NCBI RefSeq assembly: GCF_037072025.1
Contig: NZ_JAXHDD010000005.1
Location: 62,001 to 126,000, forward strand
DNA from: Pseudogracilibacillus sp037072025
GTDB taxonomy: Bacteria; Bacillota; Bacilli; Bacillales; Amphibacillaceae
Length of the DNA: 64,000 nt
Direction of reading: 5' to 3'
Both the position numbers and the translations under genes were made by a program. Positions 25,621 through 34,633 of the stretch are shown piece after piece (position 1 is the stretch's first letter; each line of letters starts with the position of its first letter). Below the pieces are notes generated by a model, which saw only the letters and a list, made by a program, of their open reading frames with translations, had not been told where the DNA came from and ran no database searches.

Positions 25621-26253
25621 ATGAATAAACGAACGTCAACAAAAGAGAAAATTTTGCATATTTTAAAAAAAGATAGTGAAATTTCAATTAAAGAGTTAAT
25701 GAAATATTTTTCAATTTCAGAAGTTGCAGTAAGAAGACATCTTAATGATTTAATACGCCAAGGATTTGTAAAAGAAAAAATTGTTAAGCAAGATATTGGT
25801 CGTCCCTTTCATCTTTATTTATTAACGGGTAAGGGTCATAACACATTTCCTAATCAATACAAGCAATTGCCGCTGGAGTTATTGCAAGATCTAGAGGATA
25901 TACAAGGAGAAGAGGTAGTTAATGATTTATTGTTGAAGAGAAAAGAACGCGAAGAAGCGGAGTTAGTTTCTCGCATGGAGAATATAGACTTTGATGAAAA
26001 AGTTAAACGAATTGCCGAAATTCAACAAGAAAAAGGATATATGATTGAGTATGAGAAAACTGCATCAGGCGACTATGAAGTAAAAAATTTTAATTGTCCA
26101 ATCTTTAATTTGGCCTCAAACTATAGCCAAATTTGTAATAATGAAAAGGATATTTATCGGAATATATTTCCTAATAGCAAGGTTAAAGCACAGTCTTGTA
26201 TGACGAAAGGTGCGAAATACTGTTGTTGGACAATTACAAAACCTGAAAAATAA
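25621..26253 (+). CDS. SufR-like winged-helix regulator with a four-cysteine C-terminal domain
   Basis: A 210-residue regulator. Residues 5-65 form a winged helix (ILHILKKDSEISIKELMKYF, recognition helix VAVRRHLNDLIRQG). The C-terminal domain contains Cys159, Cys172, Cys193 and Cys201/Cys202 in the pattern CX12CX20CX7CC; the CX12C spacing is that of SufR, an [Fe-S]-sensing repressor of suf genes. It is therefore a good candidate for the Fe-S-status regulator of sufCDSUB 15 kb away, but the later spacings differ from cyanobacterial SufR. The ribosome site is AGGGGGGAG. It sits between yutE and yutF. Confidence 0.75.
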   Translation: MNKRTSTKEKILHILKKDSEISIKELMKYFSISEVAVRRHLNDLIRQGFVKEKIVKQDIGRPFHLYLLTGKGHNTFPNQYKQLPLELLQDLEDIQGEEVVNDLLLKRKEREEAELVSRMENIDFDEKVKRIAEIQQEKGYMIEYEKTASGDYEVKNFNCPIFNLASNYSQICNNEKDIYRNIFPNSKVKAQSCMTKGAKYCCWTITKPEK

Positions 26254-26362
26254 TGCGCTATCCCTAATTAATGTATAAATTGGTTTACGTCATCCTGACT
26301 GTAAGCCATTTTTATTTGTAGAGAAAAAATCATCATCTAATAATTGTTATTTGGAGGTACGA

Positions 26363-27148
26363 ATGGATTATAAAGGATATTTAATTGATTTAGATGGAAC
26401 AATGTTTCGCGGTGAAGAGGTTATTGATGGGGCAAAACAATTTATTGATTTATTAAATGACCGTGACATACCCTACCTATTTATAACAAATAATGCCACG
26501 TATACAATGAAAATGCTCGTTGACAAATTAACCAGATTGGATCTTAAAGCAACAGAACATAATATTTTAACATCTGCTATGGCAACGGCAAAACATATTA
26601 AAGATAAAAACAATCAAGTACGTTGCTATGTTATAGGAGAAACTGGATTAGTAAAAGCAATAGAAAATGAAGGTTTAATTGTAACGGACAAACATTGTGA
26701 TTATGTTATTGTCGGTTTGGATAGACAGATTACGTATGATAAATTGGCAAAAGCATGTTTATTAATCCGTGAAGGGGCTGAATTTATTGTAACGAATAAA
26801 GATGCCGCAATTCCAACTGAACAGGGATTAATCCCAGGAAATGGTGCCATTGCGTCTTCCATAGCAGTAAGTACCGGAGTAGAGCCTTTGATCGTCGGTA
26901 AGCCAGAGTCAATTATAATGACAGAAGCAATTAAAAAGATCGGAATAAAGAAGCAAGATGTTTTAATGATTGGTGATAATTATGAAACAGATATTAAGGC
27001 AGGTATCTATGCCGGAATTGATACCTTAATGGTATTAACGGGTTACAGTACAAGTGAAGATTTACAACAGGTTGAAGTTCAGCCAACATTTGTAATGGAG
27101 AATTTACTTGAATGGATAGAAAAAGGATTTGATAAAGTGACCACGTAA
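26363..27148 (+). CDS. yutF: NagD-like HAD phosphatase (YutF-like)
   Basis: A 261-residue HAD-superfamily phosphatase of the NagD/p-nitrophenylphosphatase type. Motif I LIDLDGTMFRG is at the N-terminus, motif II FITNNATY near residue 42, the lysine motif VGKPE near 179, and motif III MIGDNYETDIKAG near 203; the C2-type cap lies between. The substrate is probably a small phosphate ester. ATG 26363 has TTGGAGG 8 bp upstream. Confidence 0.92.
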   Translation: MDYKGYLIDLDGTMFRGEEVIDGAKQFIDLLNDRDIPYLFITNNATYTMKMLVDKLTRLDLKATEHNILTSAMATAKHIKDKNNQVRCYVIGETGLVKAIENEGLIVTDKHCDYVIVGLDRQITYDKLAKACLLIREGAEFIVTNKDAAIPTEQGLIPGNGAIASSIAVSTGVEPLIVGKPESIIMTEAIKKIGIKKQDVLMIGDNYETDIKAGIYAGIDTLMVLTGYSTSEDLQQVEVQPTFVMENLLEWIEKGFDKVTT

Positions 27149-27184
27149 AATACCAAATATGGTAATATACCTGCACATATTGGA

Positions 27185-27400
27185 CGGCTTCGTGCTCTCT
27201 CAGACAAATCAGAGAAAAAAGCAGAAGAAAATGTCCGCTGCGCCTCTCTTGGACAAAAATACGAGAAAAAGCAGAAAACTCCGCGGTGTGCTCTTTCGGA
27301 TAAAAATACGAGAAAAAAGTATGAAAATGTCTGCGGCGCGCTCTCGCGGACAAAAACCGGCCAAAAAGCAGATAAAATTGTCCGCGGCGCGTTGCCTTCA
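27185..27400. repeat. Tandem repeat of about 50-58 bp, four diverged copies
   Basis: Four units each contain a GTCCGCGGCGCGCTCTCGCGGACAAAAA-like block (written here only as a type) followed by ACGAGAAAAA and GCAGAAAA. The best unit holds the palindrome arms GTCCGCG and CGCGGAC. It fills the gap between yutF and the convergent pgpA gene. Open frames through it have no ribosome site. Confidence 0.75.
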
Positions 27401-27442
27401 TTGTGGAAATTACCAAAGTTTTAGATTTACACTTTTCTTCAA

Positions 27443-27943
27443 TTAATCAAGTATATCCCCGGCTAAGGAATGAGCAAGCCGGCTCGATGCTGCCGCCGCA
27501 ATTGCTCCGACAATATCGTCTAAAAATGTATTTACTTTTCCGTTAGAATGGTCATTTAATTTTTTTAATATTCCGGGTTTTTGTTTATCAATATATCCAT
27601 AACTTGTAAAACCGATGGAACCATAAACATTAACAATTGATAAAGCAATCACTTCATCGATTCCGTACAATCCTTCATCTCGATGGATAATATCTTGTAA
27701 AGGTTCGGCTAATTTATTTTGTTCTGCTAATATGTCAAGTTGAATACCTGTCAGGACGGCATGTTGAACTTCTCTTTTTGAAAGTACTCTGTTGACATTA
27801 TGTCTACAAATTTCCATGCTCAAGTTTTCGAAATAATTAGACTGCAAATAATAAACTAATTCGGAAATATCATTGATGGATACTCCTCTTTCTTCTAGAC
27901 ATTGTCGGGCTTTCCTTTCTAGTTCACTTTGCTTTTCTTGCAT
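27443..27943 (-). CDS. yutG: Phosphatidylglycerophosphatase A family protein (YutG-like)
   Basis: A 166-residue protein of the PgpA family. Family marks are VAVAQVAVLTGIQLDILAE-like helix near residue 60, DEGLYGIDEVIALSIVNVYG near 90 and KLNDHSNGKVNTFLDDIVGA near 128, with conserved acidic residues. Members dephosphorylate phosphatidylglycerophosphate, but this cytosolic Bacillus branch lacks the membrane helices of E. coli PgpA, so the activity here is uncertain. ATG follows GGTGATGG. Convergent with yutF. Confidence 0.8.
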   Translation of the reverse strand: MQEKQSELERKARQCLEERGVSINDISELVYYLQSNYFENLSMEICRHNVNRVLSKREVQHAVLTGIQLDILAEQNKLAEPLQDIIHRDEGLYGIDEVIALSIVNVYGSIGFTSYGYIDKQKPGILKKLNDHSNGKVNTFLDDIVGAIAAAASSRLAHSLAGDILD

Positions 27944-28099
27944 TTTCCATCACCACTTTCTTATGAACTCTATTATATAGAAACTGAATAAAATCCGTAA
28001 AAATCTTCCATATGTACAGTTTATCACTAATAAATGTAACTTAAAACTCTTTCGTTTATGTTAAAATAGATAAAATGATATTTAAAAGAGGTGGATGTA

Positions 28100-29065
28100 A
28101 TGAGAAAGCCTACTATTTATATTACTCGCAAGATACCTGAATATTTATTGGAACCATTTAAAGATCGGTTGCATATTACAATGTGGACAAGTGAAAGTAA
28201 ACCAGTGCCTAAAGATATTTTATATGAAGAAGCAAAAAAAGCTGATGGATTACTTTGTTTAATAACCGAAAAAATTAATCAAGCATTTTGTCAATATGCT
28301 TCTCATTTAAAAATCATCGCAAATATGGCCGTCGGTTACGATAATATCGATTTAGAATCCGCCCAAAAAAATAAAATTATTGTTACAAACACACCTGATG
28401 TATTAACGGAAACGACTGCGGATCTTACATTTGCATTACTAATGGCAACAGCACGGCGTTTAATTGAGGCAACAAATTACATATATAATGATCAGTGGGG
28501 AGAATGGTCTCCATTTATGTTAGCGGGCTCAGATATCCATCACAAGACGATTGGAATTGTTGGTATGGGACGTATCGGAGAAGCGGTCGCTAAAAGGGCA
28601 AAAGGGTTTAATATGGATATTTTATATCATAATCGGAGTAGAAATTTAGAAGTGGAAAATGAACTGAATGCCACCTATGTTTCTTTTGAAGATTTATTGA
28701 AGGAATCTGATTTTGTTGTATCATTAGTACCGCTATCTGAAGCAACCGTAGATATGTTTGATAAAAAAGCATTTCAAACGATGAAATCATCTGGAATTTT
28801 CATTAATGCTTCACGTGGTGGAGTAGTTGATGAAGATGCTTTATTTGAAGCACTCGATAAAAAAATTATTCGAGCAGCTGGTTTAGATGTATTTAAACAA
28901 GAGCCTATATCATCTACTCATCCTTTAACAAAGTTAACGAATGTTGTACTGTTACCTCATATCGGCTCTGCCAGTTTGGCTACAAGAGAAAAAATGCTTA
29001 AATTATGTCTAGAAAATATAGATCTTGTTTTTCAAGGTAAACAACCTAAAACACCTATTTATTAA
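28100..29065 (+). CDS. D-isomer-specific 2-hydroxyacid dehydrogenase
   Basis: A 321-residue NAD(P)-dependent dehydrogenase of the GyaR/GHPR group. The nucleotide-binding loop is TIGIVGMGRIGEAVAKR near residue 147. The catalytic Arg is in NASRGGVVDE near 237, the Glu in DVFKQEP near 265 and the His in LLPHIGSAS near 285. It probably reduces glyoxylate or hydroxypyruvate; the exact substrate is unknown. ATG 28100 has AGAGGTGG upstream. A terminator follows at once. Confidence 0.9.
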   Translation: MRKPTIYITRKIPEYLLEPFKDRLHITMWTSESKPVPKDILYEEAKKADGLLCLITEKINQAFCQYASHLKIIANMAVGYDNIDLESAQKNKIIVTNTPDVLTETTADLTFALLMATARRLIEATNYIYNDQWGEWSPFMLAGSDIHHKTIGIVGMGRIGEAVAKRAKGFNMDILYHNRSRNLEVENELNATYVSFEDLLKESDFVVSLVPLSEATVDMFDKKAFQTMKSSGIFINASRGGVVDEDALFEALDKKIIRAAGLDVFKQEPISSTHPLTKLTNVVLLPHIGSASLATREKMLKLCLENIDLVFQGKQPKTPIY

Positions 29066-29067
29066 AT

Positions 29068-29100
29068 GAAAAAGAATCCATATGCAATGGATTCTTTTTC
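29068..29100. terminator. Bidirectional terminator
   Basis: GAAAAAGAATCCA pairs with TGGATTCTTTTTC around a 7-base loop. It lies between the dehydrogenase gene and convergent nifU. Confidence 0.85.
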
Positions 29101-29110
29101 GAATTGTATA

Positions 29111-29335
29111 TTAAAATACTTGTTCTATTTCTGTTACGCCGGGAACTTCTGTTGTTAAAGCACGTTCGATACCTGCTTTTAACGTGATCGCAGAACTTGG
29201 GCAGTTTCCACAGGCACCCATTAATCGAAGTAGGACTACACCATTTTCATCAACATCAATTAGTTCCACGTCTCCGCCATCTCGTAAAAGGAATGGGCGT
29301 AATTTATTTAGCACTTCTTGTACTTGTTCTTTCAT
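29111..29335 (-). CDS. yutI: NifU-like Fe-S scaffold/carrier (YutI-like)
   Basis: A 74-residue single NifU C-terminal domain that holds or transfers an Fe-S cluster. The ligand pair is in LMGACGNCPSS (CxxC) near residue 44, and RPFLLRDGGDVELIDVD near the start is diagnostic. ATG 29335 is preferred (AAAGGAG upstream); the frame is open nine codons further. It is one of several Fe-S genes in this window. Confidence 0.95.
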   Translation of the reverse strand: MKEQVQEVLNKLRPFLLRDGGDVELIDVDENGVVLLRLMGACGNCPSSAITLKAGIERALTTEVPGVTEIEQVF

Positions 29336-29520
29336 TTGGGTGATTTCTCCTTTCCGAAACATAGTAAAAAATCTTAGATAATATAATATATGAGGTGACG
29401 AGTTATAAATTTATCCTAATTATATTTTATCTGTTTTTTAACCTTTTGTAAATGAAAATTGTTTTCAGTTACGGTAATGAATCGATATACATGATGACAA
29501 TTTGTGAAAGGAAGAGACAA

Positions 29521-29847
29521 TTGAGTATAAATTTAAAAATAGAAGTTTATGGACGAAATCAAATTTGTGCAAGTTGTGTTGGTGCACCTGGATCAAAAGA
29601 TACGTATGAATGGTTACAGGCGGCTATATCTAGAAAATATGGGACAGATCAATTTTCATATAAATATATCGATATGGATAATCCTGAACAATATGCATAT
29701 AAACATCAAGAAATGATTAAACATATAGTGAAAGAAGATTTGTTTTATCCGTTAATTCTTTTAGATAATGATATTATTTCAGAAGGGGTTCCACATTTAA
29801 GAACGATATTCAAAACTATAGAAGCTAAAGGGATTCGGCAAATTTAA
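29521..29847 (+). CDS. yuzD: DUF1462 protein (YuzD-like)
   Basis: A 108-residue protein with a thioredoxin-like look: IEVYGRNQICASCVGAPGSKDTYEWL contains a CASC motif near residue 14, followed by YIDMDNPEQ and a C-terminal strand PLILLDNDIISEGVPHL typical of glutaredoxin-like folds. Function is unknown. The TTG start at 29521 has GAAAGGAAG upstream; an ATG 23 codons earlier lacks a ribosome site. Conserved next to nifU and the IscA-like gene, so a link with Fe-S or thiol metabolism is plausible. Confidence 0.8.
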   Translation: MSINLKIEVYGRNQICASCVGAPGSKDTYEWLQAAISRKYGTDQFSYKYIDMDNPEQYAYKHQEMIKHIVKEDLFYPLILLDNDIISEGVPHLRTIFKTIEAKGIRQI

Positions 29848-29950
29848 GGCATAGAAAAGTTTGTCATCGAATCAATTATTTGAATGAAGTTTCGCCAGTT
29901 TGTATACTAAAGGTAAGATGTAATGAAATATTCTAAGAGGAGGTAATACA

Positions 29951-30307
29951 TTGGCTATTTCAATTACAGATAATGCACGTAATCAGATAAAAGAAATGAT
30001 GAAAGAAGAGTCAAGCGACAGTAAGTTACGCTTTGGTATTAAAGGTGGAGGGTGCAGTGGGTTATCTTATTCACTTGGATTTGATGATAAAATAAATGAA
30101 GAGCTAGACGAAGTGTTTGAAATAAATGAAATACCGGTTGTGATTTTTAAACAAGATATTCCGATTATCGAGAATACGGAAATTGATTTTAAACAAAATA
30201 TGATGGGGGGAGGATTTAGTATCAATAATCCAAACGCTATCGTATCATGTGGTTGCGGTTCTTCTTTTCGTACAAAAGATAAGGTTGGAACTCCTGGAGA
30301 TTGTTAA
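29951..30307 (+). CDS. yutM: IscA/ErpA-type Fe-S carrier (YutM-like)
   Basis: A 118-residue A-type Fe-S carrier (HesB/IscA family). The three cluster ligands are Cys in KGGGCSGLSY near residue 36 and the pair in SCGCGSSF near 102-104. A-type carriers move clusters from the Suf scaffold to target enzymes. The TTG start follows AGGAGG by 8 bp. It ends in a strong terminator. Confidence 0.94.
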   Translation: MAISITDNARNQIKEMMKEESSDSKLRFGIKGGGCSGLSYSLGFDDKINEELDEVFEINEIPVVIFKQDIPIIENTEIDFKQNMMGGGFSINNPNAIVSCGCGSSFRTKDKVGTPGDC

Positions 30308-30311
30308 AATT

Positions 30312-30338
30312 GCCTCGCCTTGTTGCGGAGGCTTTTTT
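30312..30338 (+). terminator. Terminator of the IscA-like gene
   Basis: GCCTCGC pairs with GCGGAGGC, followed by T6. Confidence 0.88.
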
Positions 30339-30700
30339 GTTTGTGGAAACTTTAACAATTCACTTCGCTTTTAAATTAAACTGTAAAATAACAATTTAAT
30401 CACCAATGGGGAAGATCAATTCGCTTTCCAAAATATCGAGTCATTCTTCAAGTCATTCTCCAAGACGTCGAGTCTATTGGTAACACGTCGAGTTAAAATG
30501 CAGAGACTTACGTCAGTTTATCAGAGTTGATTTTCAAAGGTAACCAAATGAAAAACCCGAACTAATTAGATTCAACTTATAGAAAATTTGAATTATAGTT
30601 CGGATTTCTTAATTTCTCAAATTATCTCAGCAACATTGTTTTGATAAAATATGAGTGCAATTTATTATGTGCAAAAATGATGGAAAATGAAGTCTTATCC
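30339..30700. other. Non-coding gap with CGAGTC motifs and a hairpin
   Basis: No supported gene. TATCGAGTC, GACGTCGAGTC and CACGTCGAGTT occur between 30437 and 30495, resembling the GATCGACTCGACATCTT repeats near 38141 and 38544 in the other orientation. The right part holds the TTCGGATTT-family hairpin. Confidence 0.5.
30551..30607. terminator. Hairpin; member 2 of the TTCGGATTT family
   Basis: AAAACCCGAACT pairs with AGTTCGGATTT, with an inner ATTCAA/TTGAAT stem. It lies about 95 bp past the end of the convergent ferredoxin-NADP reductase gene and may terminate it. Confidence 0.6.
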
Positions 30701-30701
30701 A

Positions 30702-31688
30702 TTAGAACATACTAGTTGAATGTCTTGGTTGTATTCTTGCTTTTGGATTCATATACTGCATTGCGTTGTTAATTGCCGTAGGTCCTTCTCCAAATCCAGT
30801 AGCAATAAGTTTTACTTTCCCTTCATACGTATTTATATCACCAACTGCATAAATGCCAGGAATATTTGTTTCCATTTTAGAATTAACAACGATACTGTTT
30901 CTTTCGATGTCTAATCCCCAGTTCACAATTGGGCCGAGCCTTGAAATAAATCCGTAATTACAAATCGCCGAATCAAGATCAATTTTAATAATTTTTTCGC
31001 CTCTTGTTTCCTGAAGGACAAGACGCTCAATTTTATCAGTACCTTCAATATCTGTTGGTACAAAAGGGGTTAATATTTCTACATTAGATTCAGTTAACTG
31101 TTTTAAACTGGCTTCATGAGCTCTAAATTCATCACGACGATGAACGAGTGTAACTTTTTCTGCAATAGATTCTAACATAAGCGCCCAATCAACTGCAGAA
31201 TCACCGCCTCCTAAGATTACAACTTTTTCATCTTTAAATTGATTCATATTATTAACAAAGTAATGAAGGTTTTTACCTTCAAACTTTTCTGAAGTCTTAA
31301 TATTTAATCGACGAGGCTCAAAGGCACCGTTACCAGCCGTAATAATTATTACTTTTGAATAATGTATGTCATTACCCGTTGAGATAAGTTTAAATGTACC
31401 ATCTTCCAGTTTTTCAACTTTTTCAATCGATTGTCCTAACACAAGTGTCGAATCAAACAGTTTAAGCTGTTCTTCTAAGTTATTTACCAACTCTTGGGCA
31501 CGGATTTTTGGGAATCCGGCGACGTCATAAATATATTTTTCAGGATACAGCGCTGTTAACTGACCACCTGTATGTGGTAAGCTTTCAATGATTTTAACGC
31601 TTGCCTGTCTCATCCCACCGTAAAAACCTGTAAACAGACCAGCAGGGCCTGCTCCAATAATCGTAATATCATATTTTTTCTCTGTCAT
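30702..31688 (-). CDS. yumC: Ferredoxin-NADP reductase type 2 (YumC-like)
   Basis: A 328-residue FAD protein of the thioredoxin-reductase-like FNR group that reduces ferredoxin or flavodoxin with NADPH. The FAD site is DITIIGAGPAGLF near the start, the NADPH site KVVILGGGDSAVDWA near residue 152, and the C-terminal FAD motif GIYAVGDINTYEGK near 278. It has no CxxC redox pair between the domains, which separates it from TrxB. ATG follows GGAGGG. It may supply electrons for Fe-S assembly among other uses. Confidence 0.94.
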   Translation of the reverse strand: MTEKKYDITIIGAGPAGLFTGFYGGMRQASVKIIESLPHTGGQLTALYPEKYIYDVAGFPKIRAQELVNNLEEQLKLFDSTLVLGQSIEKVEKLEDGTFKLISTGNDIHYSKVIIITAGNGAFEPRRLNIKTSEKFEGKNLHYFVNNMNQFKDEKVVILGGGDSAVDWALMLESIAEKVTLVHRRDEFRAHEASLKQLTESNVEILTPFVPTDIEGTDKIERLVLQETRGEKIIKIDLDSAICNYGFISRLGPIVNWGLDIERNSIVVNSKMETNIPGIYAVGDINTYEGKVKLIATGFGEGPTAINNAMQYMNPKARIQPRHSTSMF

Positions 31689-31775
31689 TATTTTCCCTCC
31701 ACACTCTACCTGCCATTTTTACCTTATACTTATCTTATCATAAATGAATTTATCTCAGAAATATTGAGACTTAAA

Positions 31776-31981
31776 GAGGATGTTCAAAAAGTCCGGTAAA
31801 AATGACACTGCGATAGGGGATCTTCCGTTAAAACCGGCCACGTCCTGTGGGCAACACGGACCTCCTGTAAAAGTCCGCTGCTCGAACTTCCGCGCACAGG
31901 ACGTGCTAGTGTCGGCGTTGCTGACAGGACGTCAGCGCCTTTAGCCGACGGGTTTTTTTATTCTCTTTTTTGAACGCACAC
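31776..31981. mobile_element. MITE-like element, copy A
   Basis: Starts GAGGATGTTCAAAAAGTCCGG and ends in CTTTTTTGAACGCACAC, so the ends are imperfect inverted repeats (GATGTTCAAAAAG / CTTTTTTGAACGC). The GC-rich interior has nested palindromes (for example GACAGGACGTCAGC and CCGACGGG) and no coding capacity. Copies B (47024-47173, inverted) and C (61533-61780, right end missing) share the same left end and ATGACACTGCGA segment. Confidence 0.75.
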
Positions 31982-32185
31982 TTAAATAAGTATTGTAAAA
32001 TTAAAACAAATTATTCACAATTAATTTTTTTAAAAATGGGTAATAGGCCTTGTCTTTGCTTTTTTCATTATCTAACTATAAAATTATAAACAGTATAATC
32101 GTAAAAATAAACGGTCATTAGGTCAACTGGCACAACTTGTGGCAGTTTCATTATGTATCAGTAAAAGTTGAAAGGGGACAAATCG

Positions 32186-32497
32186 TTGATTCAGCTTATT
32201 GTATCTATGTTATTATATTTTGTAATCTTTTTTGGAATAGCATTTATCCTAAATATGCTTTTAAGACGTACTTGGTTAATGGCTATTTTTTATCCATTTG
32301 TAATATCCTTAATTATAGGTGATAGTACATTTGGTGAGTATTTTACAGAACCTGGCAATGCTTTCTCAAGTACTTTTTCAAAAATGACATCTCTTCCAGT
32401 CGTTGATAATGTAATATTATTATCTGGTTTTATTGGTACAATCGTTTCTGGATTCGTTATTAAATATTTACGTAAGAGCGGTTATCAGATGTTTTAA
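32186..32497 (+). CDS. yuiB: Small integral membrane protein (YuiB-like)
   Basis: A 103-residue membrane protein with about three hydrophobic segments (LIVSMLLYFVIFFGIAFILN, a second at about 25-45, and ILLSGFIGTIVSGFVI near the end). Length and place, just before the 3D-domain gene, match YuiB. Function is unknown. The TTG start at 32186 follows AAAGGGGAC by about 9 bp; an upstream TTG would include the ribosome site in the frame. Confidence 0.8.
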   Translation: MIQLIVSMLLYFVIFFGIAFILNMLLRRTWLMAIFYPFVISLIIGDSTFGEYFTEPGNAFSSTFSKMTSLPVVDNVILLSGFIGTIVSGFVIKYLRKSGYQMF

Positions 32498-32613
32498 CAT
32501 GTTAAAACATCAATATTTATATGCAAAGTTTGTTGTTAATCTATTAAATTTTAAAAAAAAATGAATAGATTGCCTCTTTATTGGAAAAGATGACTTCCAA
32601 AGAGGTGTTATGG

Positions 32614-33309
32614 ATGTCTATTAAAAATATTATGTACAAAATAATCATGTTACTTCTTTTTATCGGTGCCATATACACAACAGTGAGTTCGCTCACAAAT
32701 ATTACAATATTCGATGTGAGAGAAAGTTTGGCAACTACTGAAGTAACAGACATCAAAACAGAGACAACAGATGATATGAACGAAAGACAGTACTATTTAT
32801 CAGAAAAAAATTTAAATAAGTTAATAGAGCGTAAAGAGTATATTTCCAGTGAGGAGATCGATGGACCAGAAACATTAGAAGAAGCGATCGATTTTAATCA
32901 ATACCCGACTACAACTGTTGTTGCCACAGGCTATACGGCAGGAGTTGAGTCAACAGGAAAATCACCTGAACATCCAGAATATGGGATTACCTATTCGGGA
33001 ATAAAGGTAAAGCGTGATCTGTATTCGACGATCGCTGCTGATTTATCTGTTTTTCCCTTAGGAACGATTTTGTATATACCAGATTATGGGTATGGAGTTG
33101 TGGCAGATATCGGTGGAGCGATTAAAGGTAATAAAATTGATCTCTATTTTGATACAGTTGACGAAGTATATTCAAATTGGGGTAAACAAGAAATAGAAGT
33201 GTATGTTGTGAAAAAAGGAAATGGACAAATTACTGAACAAGAATTAGTTGCATTGAATGAAAACGAAGCATTACAAGTGTTTAGAGAACAAATCAGACAG
33301 AAATCATAA
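32614..33309 (+). CDS. yuiC: 3D-domain secreted protein (YuiC-like)
   Basis: A 231-residue protein with an N-terminal membrane or signal segment (about residues 8-28) and a C-terminal 3D domain: VVATGYTAGVESTGKSP, then GTILYIPDYGYGVVADIGGAIKGNKIDLYF, with the three acidic residues of the double-psi barrel shared with MltA and Rpf/Sps lytic transglycosylases. YuiC is a muralytic enzyme of the stationary-phase survival type. ATG 32614 has AGAGGTG upstream. Terminator follows. Confidence 0.9.
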   Translation: MSIKNIMYKIIMLLLFIGAIYTTVSSLTNITIFDVRESLATTEVTDIKTETTDDMNERQYYLSEKNLNKLIERKEYISSEEIDGPETLEEAIDFNQYPTTTVVATGYTAGVESTGKSPEHPEYGITYSGIKVKRDLYSTIAADLSVFPLGTILYIPDYGYGVVADIGGAIKGNKIDLYFDTVDEVYSNWGKQEIEVYVVKKGNGQITEQELVALNENEALQVFREQIRQKS

Positions 33310-33313
33310 ATTA

Positions 33314-33356
33314 AAAGACCTATTGTTGTTAAAAATTAACGATAGGTCTTTTTTTA
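33314..33356. terminator. Bidirectional terminator
   Basis: AAGACCTATTGTT pairs with AACGATAGGTCTT followed by T7. It lies between yuiC and convergent yuiD. Confidence 0.88.
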
Positions 33357-33363
33357 TTTGAGT

Positions 33364-33843
33364 TTAAGTAAATAAAGGATGGATTAAAAAAGCAATCCCT
33401 ATCCCGGTCAAAGCTCCGACTAACACTTCGATTGGTTTATGACCTAAGAGCGTTTTTAATTCAGCAATTTTTTCATATTCTGCTTTATTATGCCAGTGAG
33501 TCGCTTCGTCAATAAATTTTTGAAAATCTTTAACAAGTTGATTTAAGATAATAGCATGTTCGCCCGCTTCCCGTCTAACACCTGACGCATCAAACATCGT
33601 GATAATACTGAAAACAAATGCGATGGCAAAGGGAATAGAACCTACACCTTCAGAGATACCTATTGCAGTAGTTAACGCACTAACAGCAGCGGAATGGCTG
33701 CTTGGCATACTACCAGTTCCAAAAACAAGTCCAGGTTCAAATTCTCTCGTTATAATTAATCGAATAGGCACTTTAACAACTTGTGCAAAAAGAATAGCAG
33801 CAAGTGCAGATATTAAAGGGAAATTAGTAAACATACTTGCCAT
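33364..33843 (-). CDS. yuiD: Divergent PAP2-family membrane protein (YuiD-like)
   Basis: A 159-residue membrane protein of the divergent PAP2 (DUF212) family with about four helices. The phosphatase-like motif GTGSMPSSHSAAVSAL lies near residue 40 and FDASGVRREAGEHA near 80. The substrate is unknown. ATG 33843 is chosen because AGAAGGTGAG lies upstream and MASMFTNFPLISAL is the usual N-terminus. Confidence 0.9.
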   Translation of the reverse strand: MASMFTNFPLISALAAILFAQVVKVPIRLIITREFEPGLVFGTGSMPSSHSAAVSALTTAIGISEGVGSIPFAIAFVFSIITMFDASGVRREAGEHAIILNQLVKDFQKFIDEATHWHNKAEYEKIAELKTLLGHKPIEVLVGALTGIGIAFLIHPLFT

Positions 33844-33911
33844 ATGACTCACCTTCTTTTGTCGGTGTTTAAAGTATAGCACCTATAAGCATGTATGAAC
33901 AACAGAAAACT

Positions 33912-34619
33912 TTACTTCAATGCAGTTTCTAAAGCTAGTTCCATCATTGCATGAAATGAAGTTTGCCTTTCTTCTGATGTTGTTAGTTCACCGGTAATTA
34001 TATGATCGGAAACTGTTAATATTGAGAGTGCTTGTCGGTCATATTTTGCTGCCAACGTATAAAGAGCAGTAGTTTCCATTTCGACAGCAAGTACTTTGTA
34101 GCGACTGAGCAATGCATTTATTTCTTCCCCATTATCGCGATAAAAAACATCACTTGTAAATACATTTCCTACATGAGTCGTTAATCCTTTTTGTTCAGCA
34201 GTTTCATATGCATTTTTAAGTAAGTTAAAGTCTGCTAAAGGTGCATAATCAATTCCTCCAAAAACGAGTCGATTGACTTGTGAATCAGTCGTCGCTCCTT
34301 GTGCAAGGATAATATCACGTACATTAATATTTTCATGCATAGCACCACAAGTACCTACACGAATTAGCTTTTTAACATCATATTCTGAAATCAATTCATT
34401 AACATAAATAGATATGGATGGAACGCCCATTCCTGACCCTTGGACAGAAATTCGTTCCCCTTTATACGTACCTGTAAATCCATACATTCCCCTTACATCA
34501 TTATATTGAATAACATTTTCAAAATAATTTTCGGCAATAAATTTTGCTCTCAGTGGATCCCCTGGTAATAAAATTGTTTCTGCAATTTCTCCTTTTTTTG
34601 CGCCAATATGTATACTCAT
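33912..34619 (-). CDS. deoD: Purine nucleoside phosphorylase, DeoD type
   Basis: A 235-residue hexameric-type purine nucleoside phosphorylase (inosine/guanosine or adenosine plus phosphate to base plus ribose-1-phosphate). Family marks are HIGAKKGEIAETILLPGDPLRAK at the N-terminus, IRVGTCGA near residue 87 and the substrate site VEMETTALYTLAA near 178. ATG follows AAAGGAG. kapB lies 15 bp upstream on the same strand, so the two may be one transcript. Confidence 0.96.
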   Translation of the reverse strand: MSIHIGAKKGEIAETILLPGDPLRAKFIAENYFENVIQYNDVRGMYGFTGTYKGERISVQGSGMGVPSISIYVNELISEYDVKKLIRVGTCGAMHENINVRDIILAQGATTDSQVNRLVFGGIDYAPLADFNLLKNAYETAEQKGLTTHVGNVFTSDVFYRDNGEEINALLSRYKVLAVEMETTALYTLAAKYDRQALSILTVSDHIITGELTTSEERQTSFHAMMELALETALK

Positions 34620-34633
34620 CTTATTTCGCTCCT

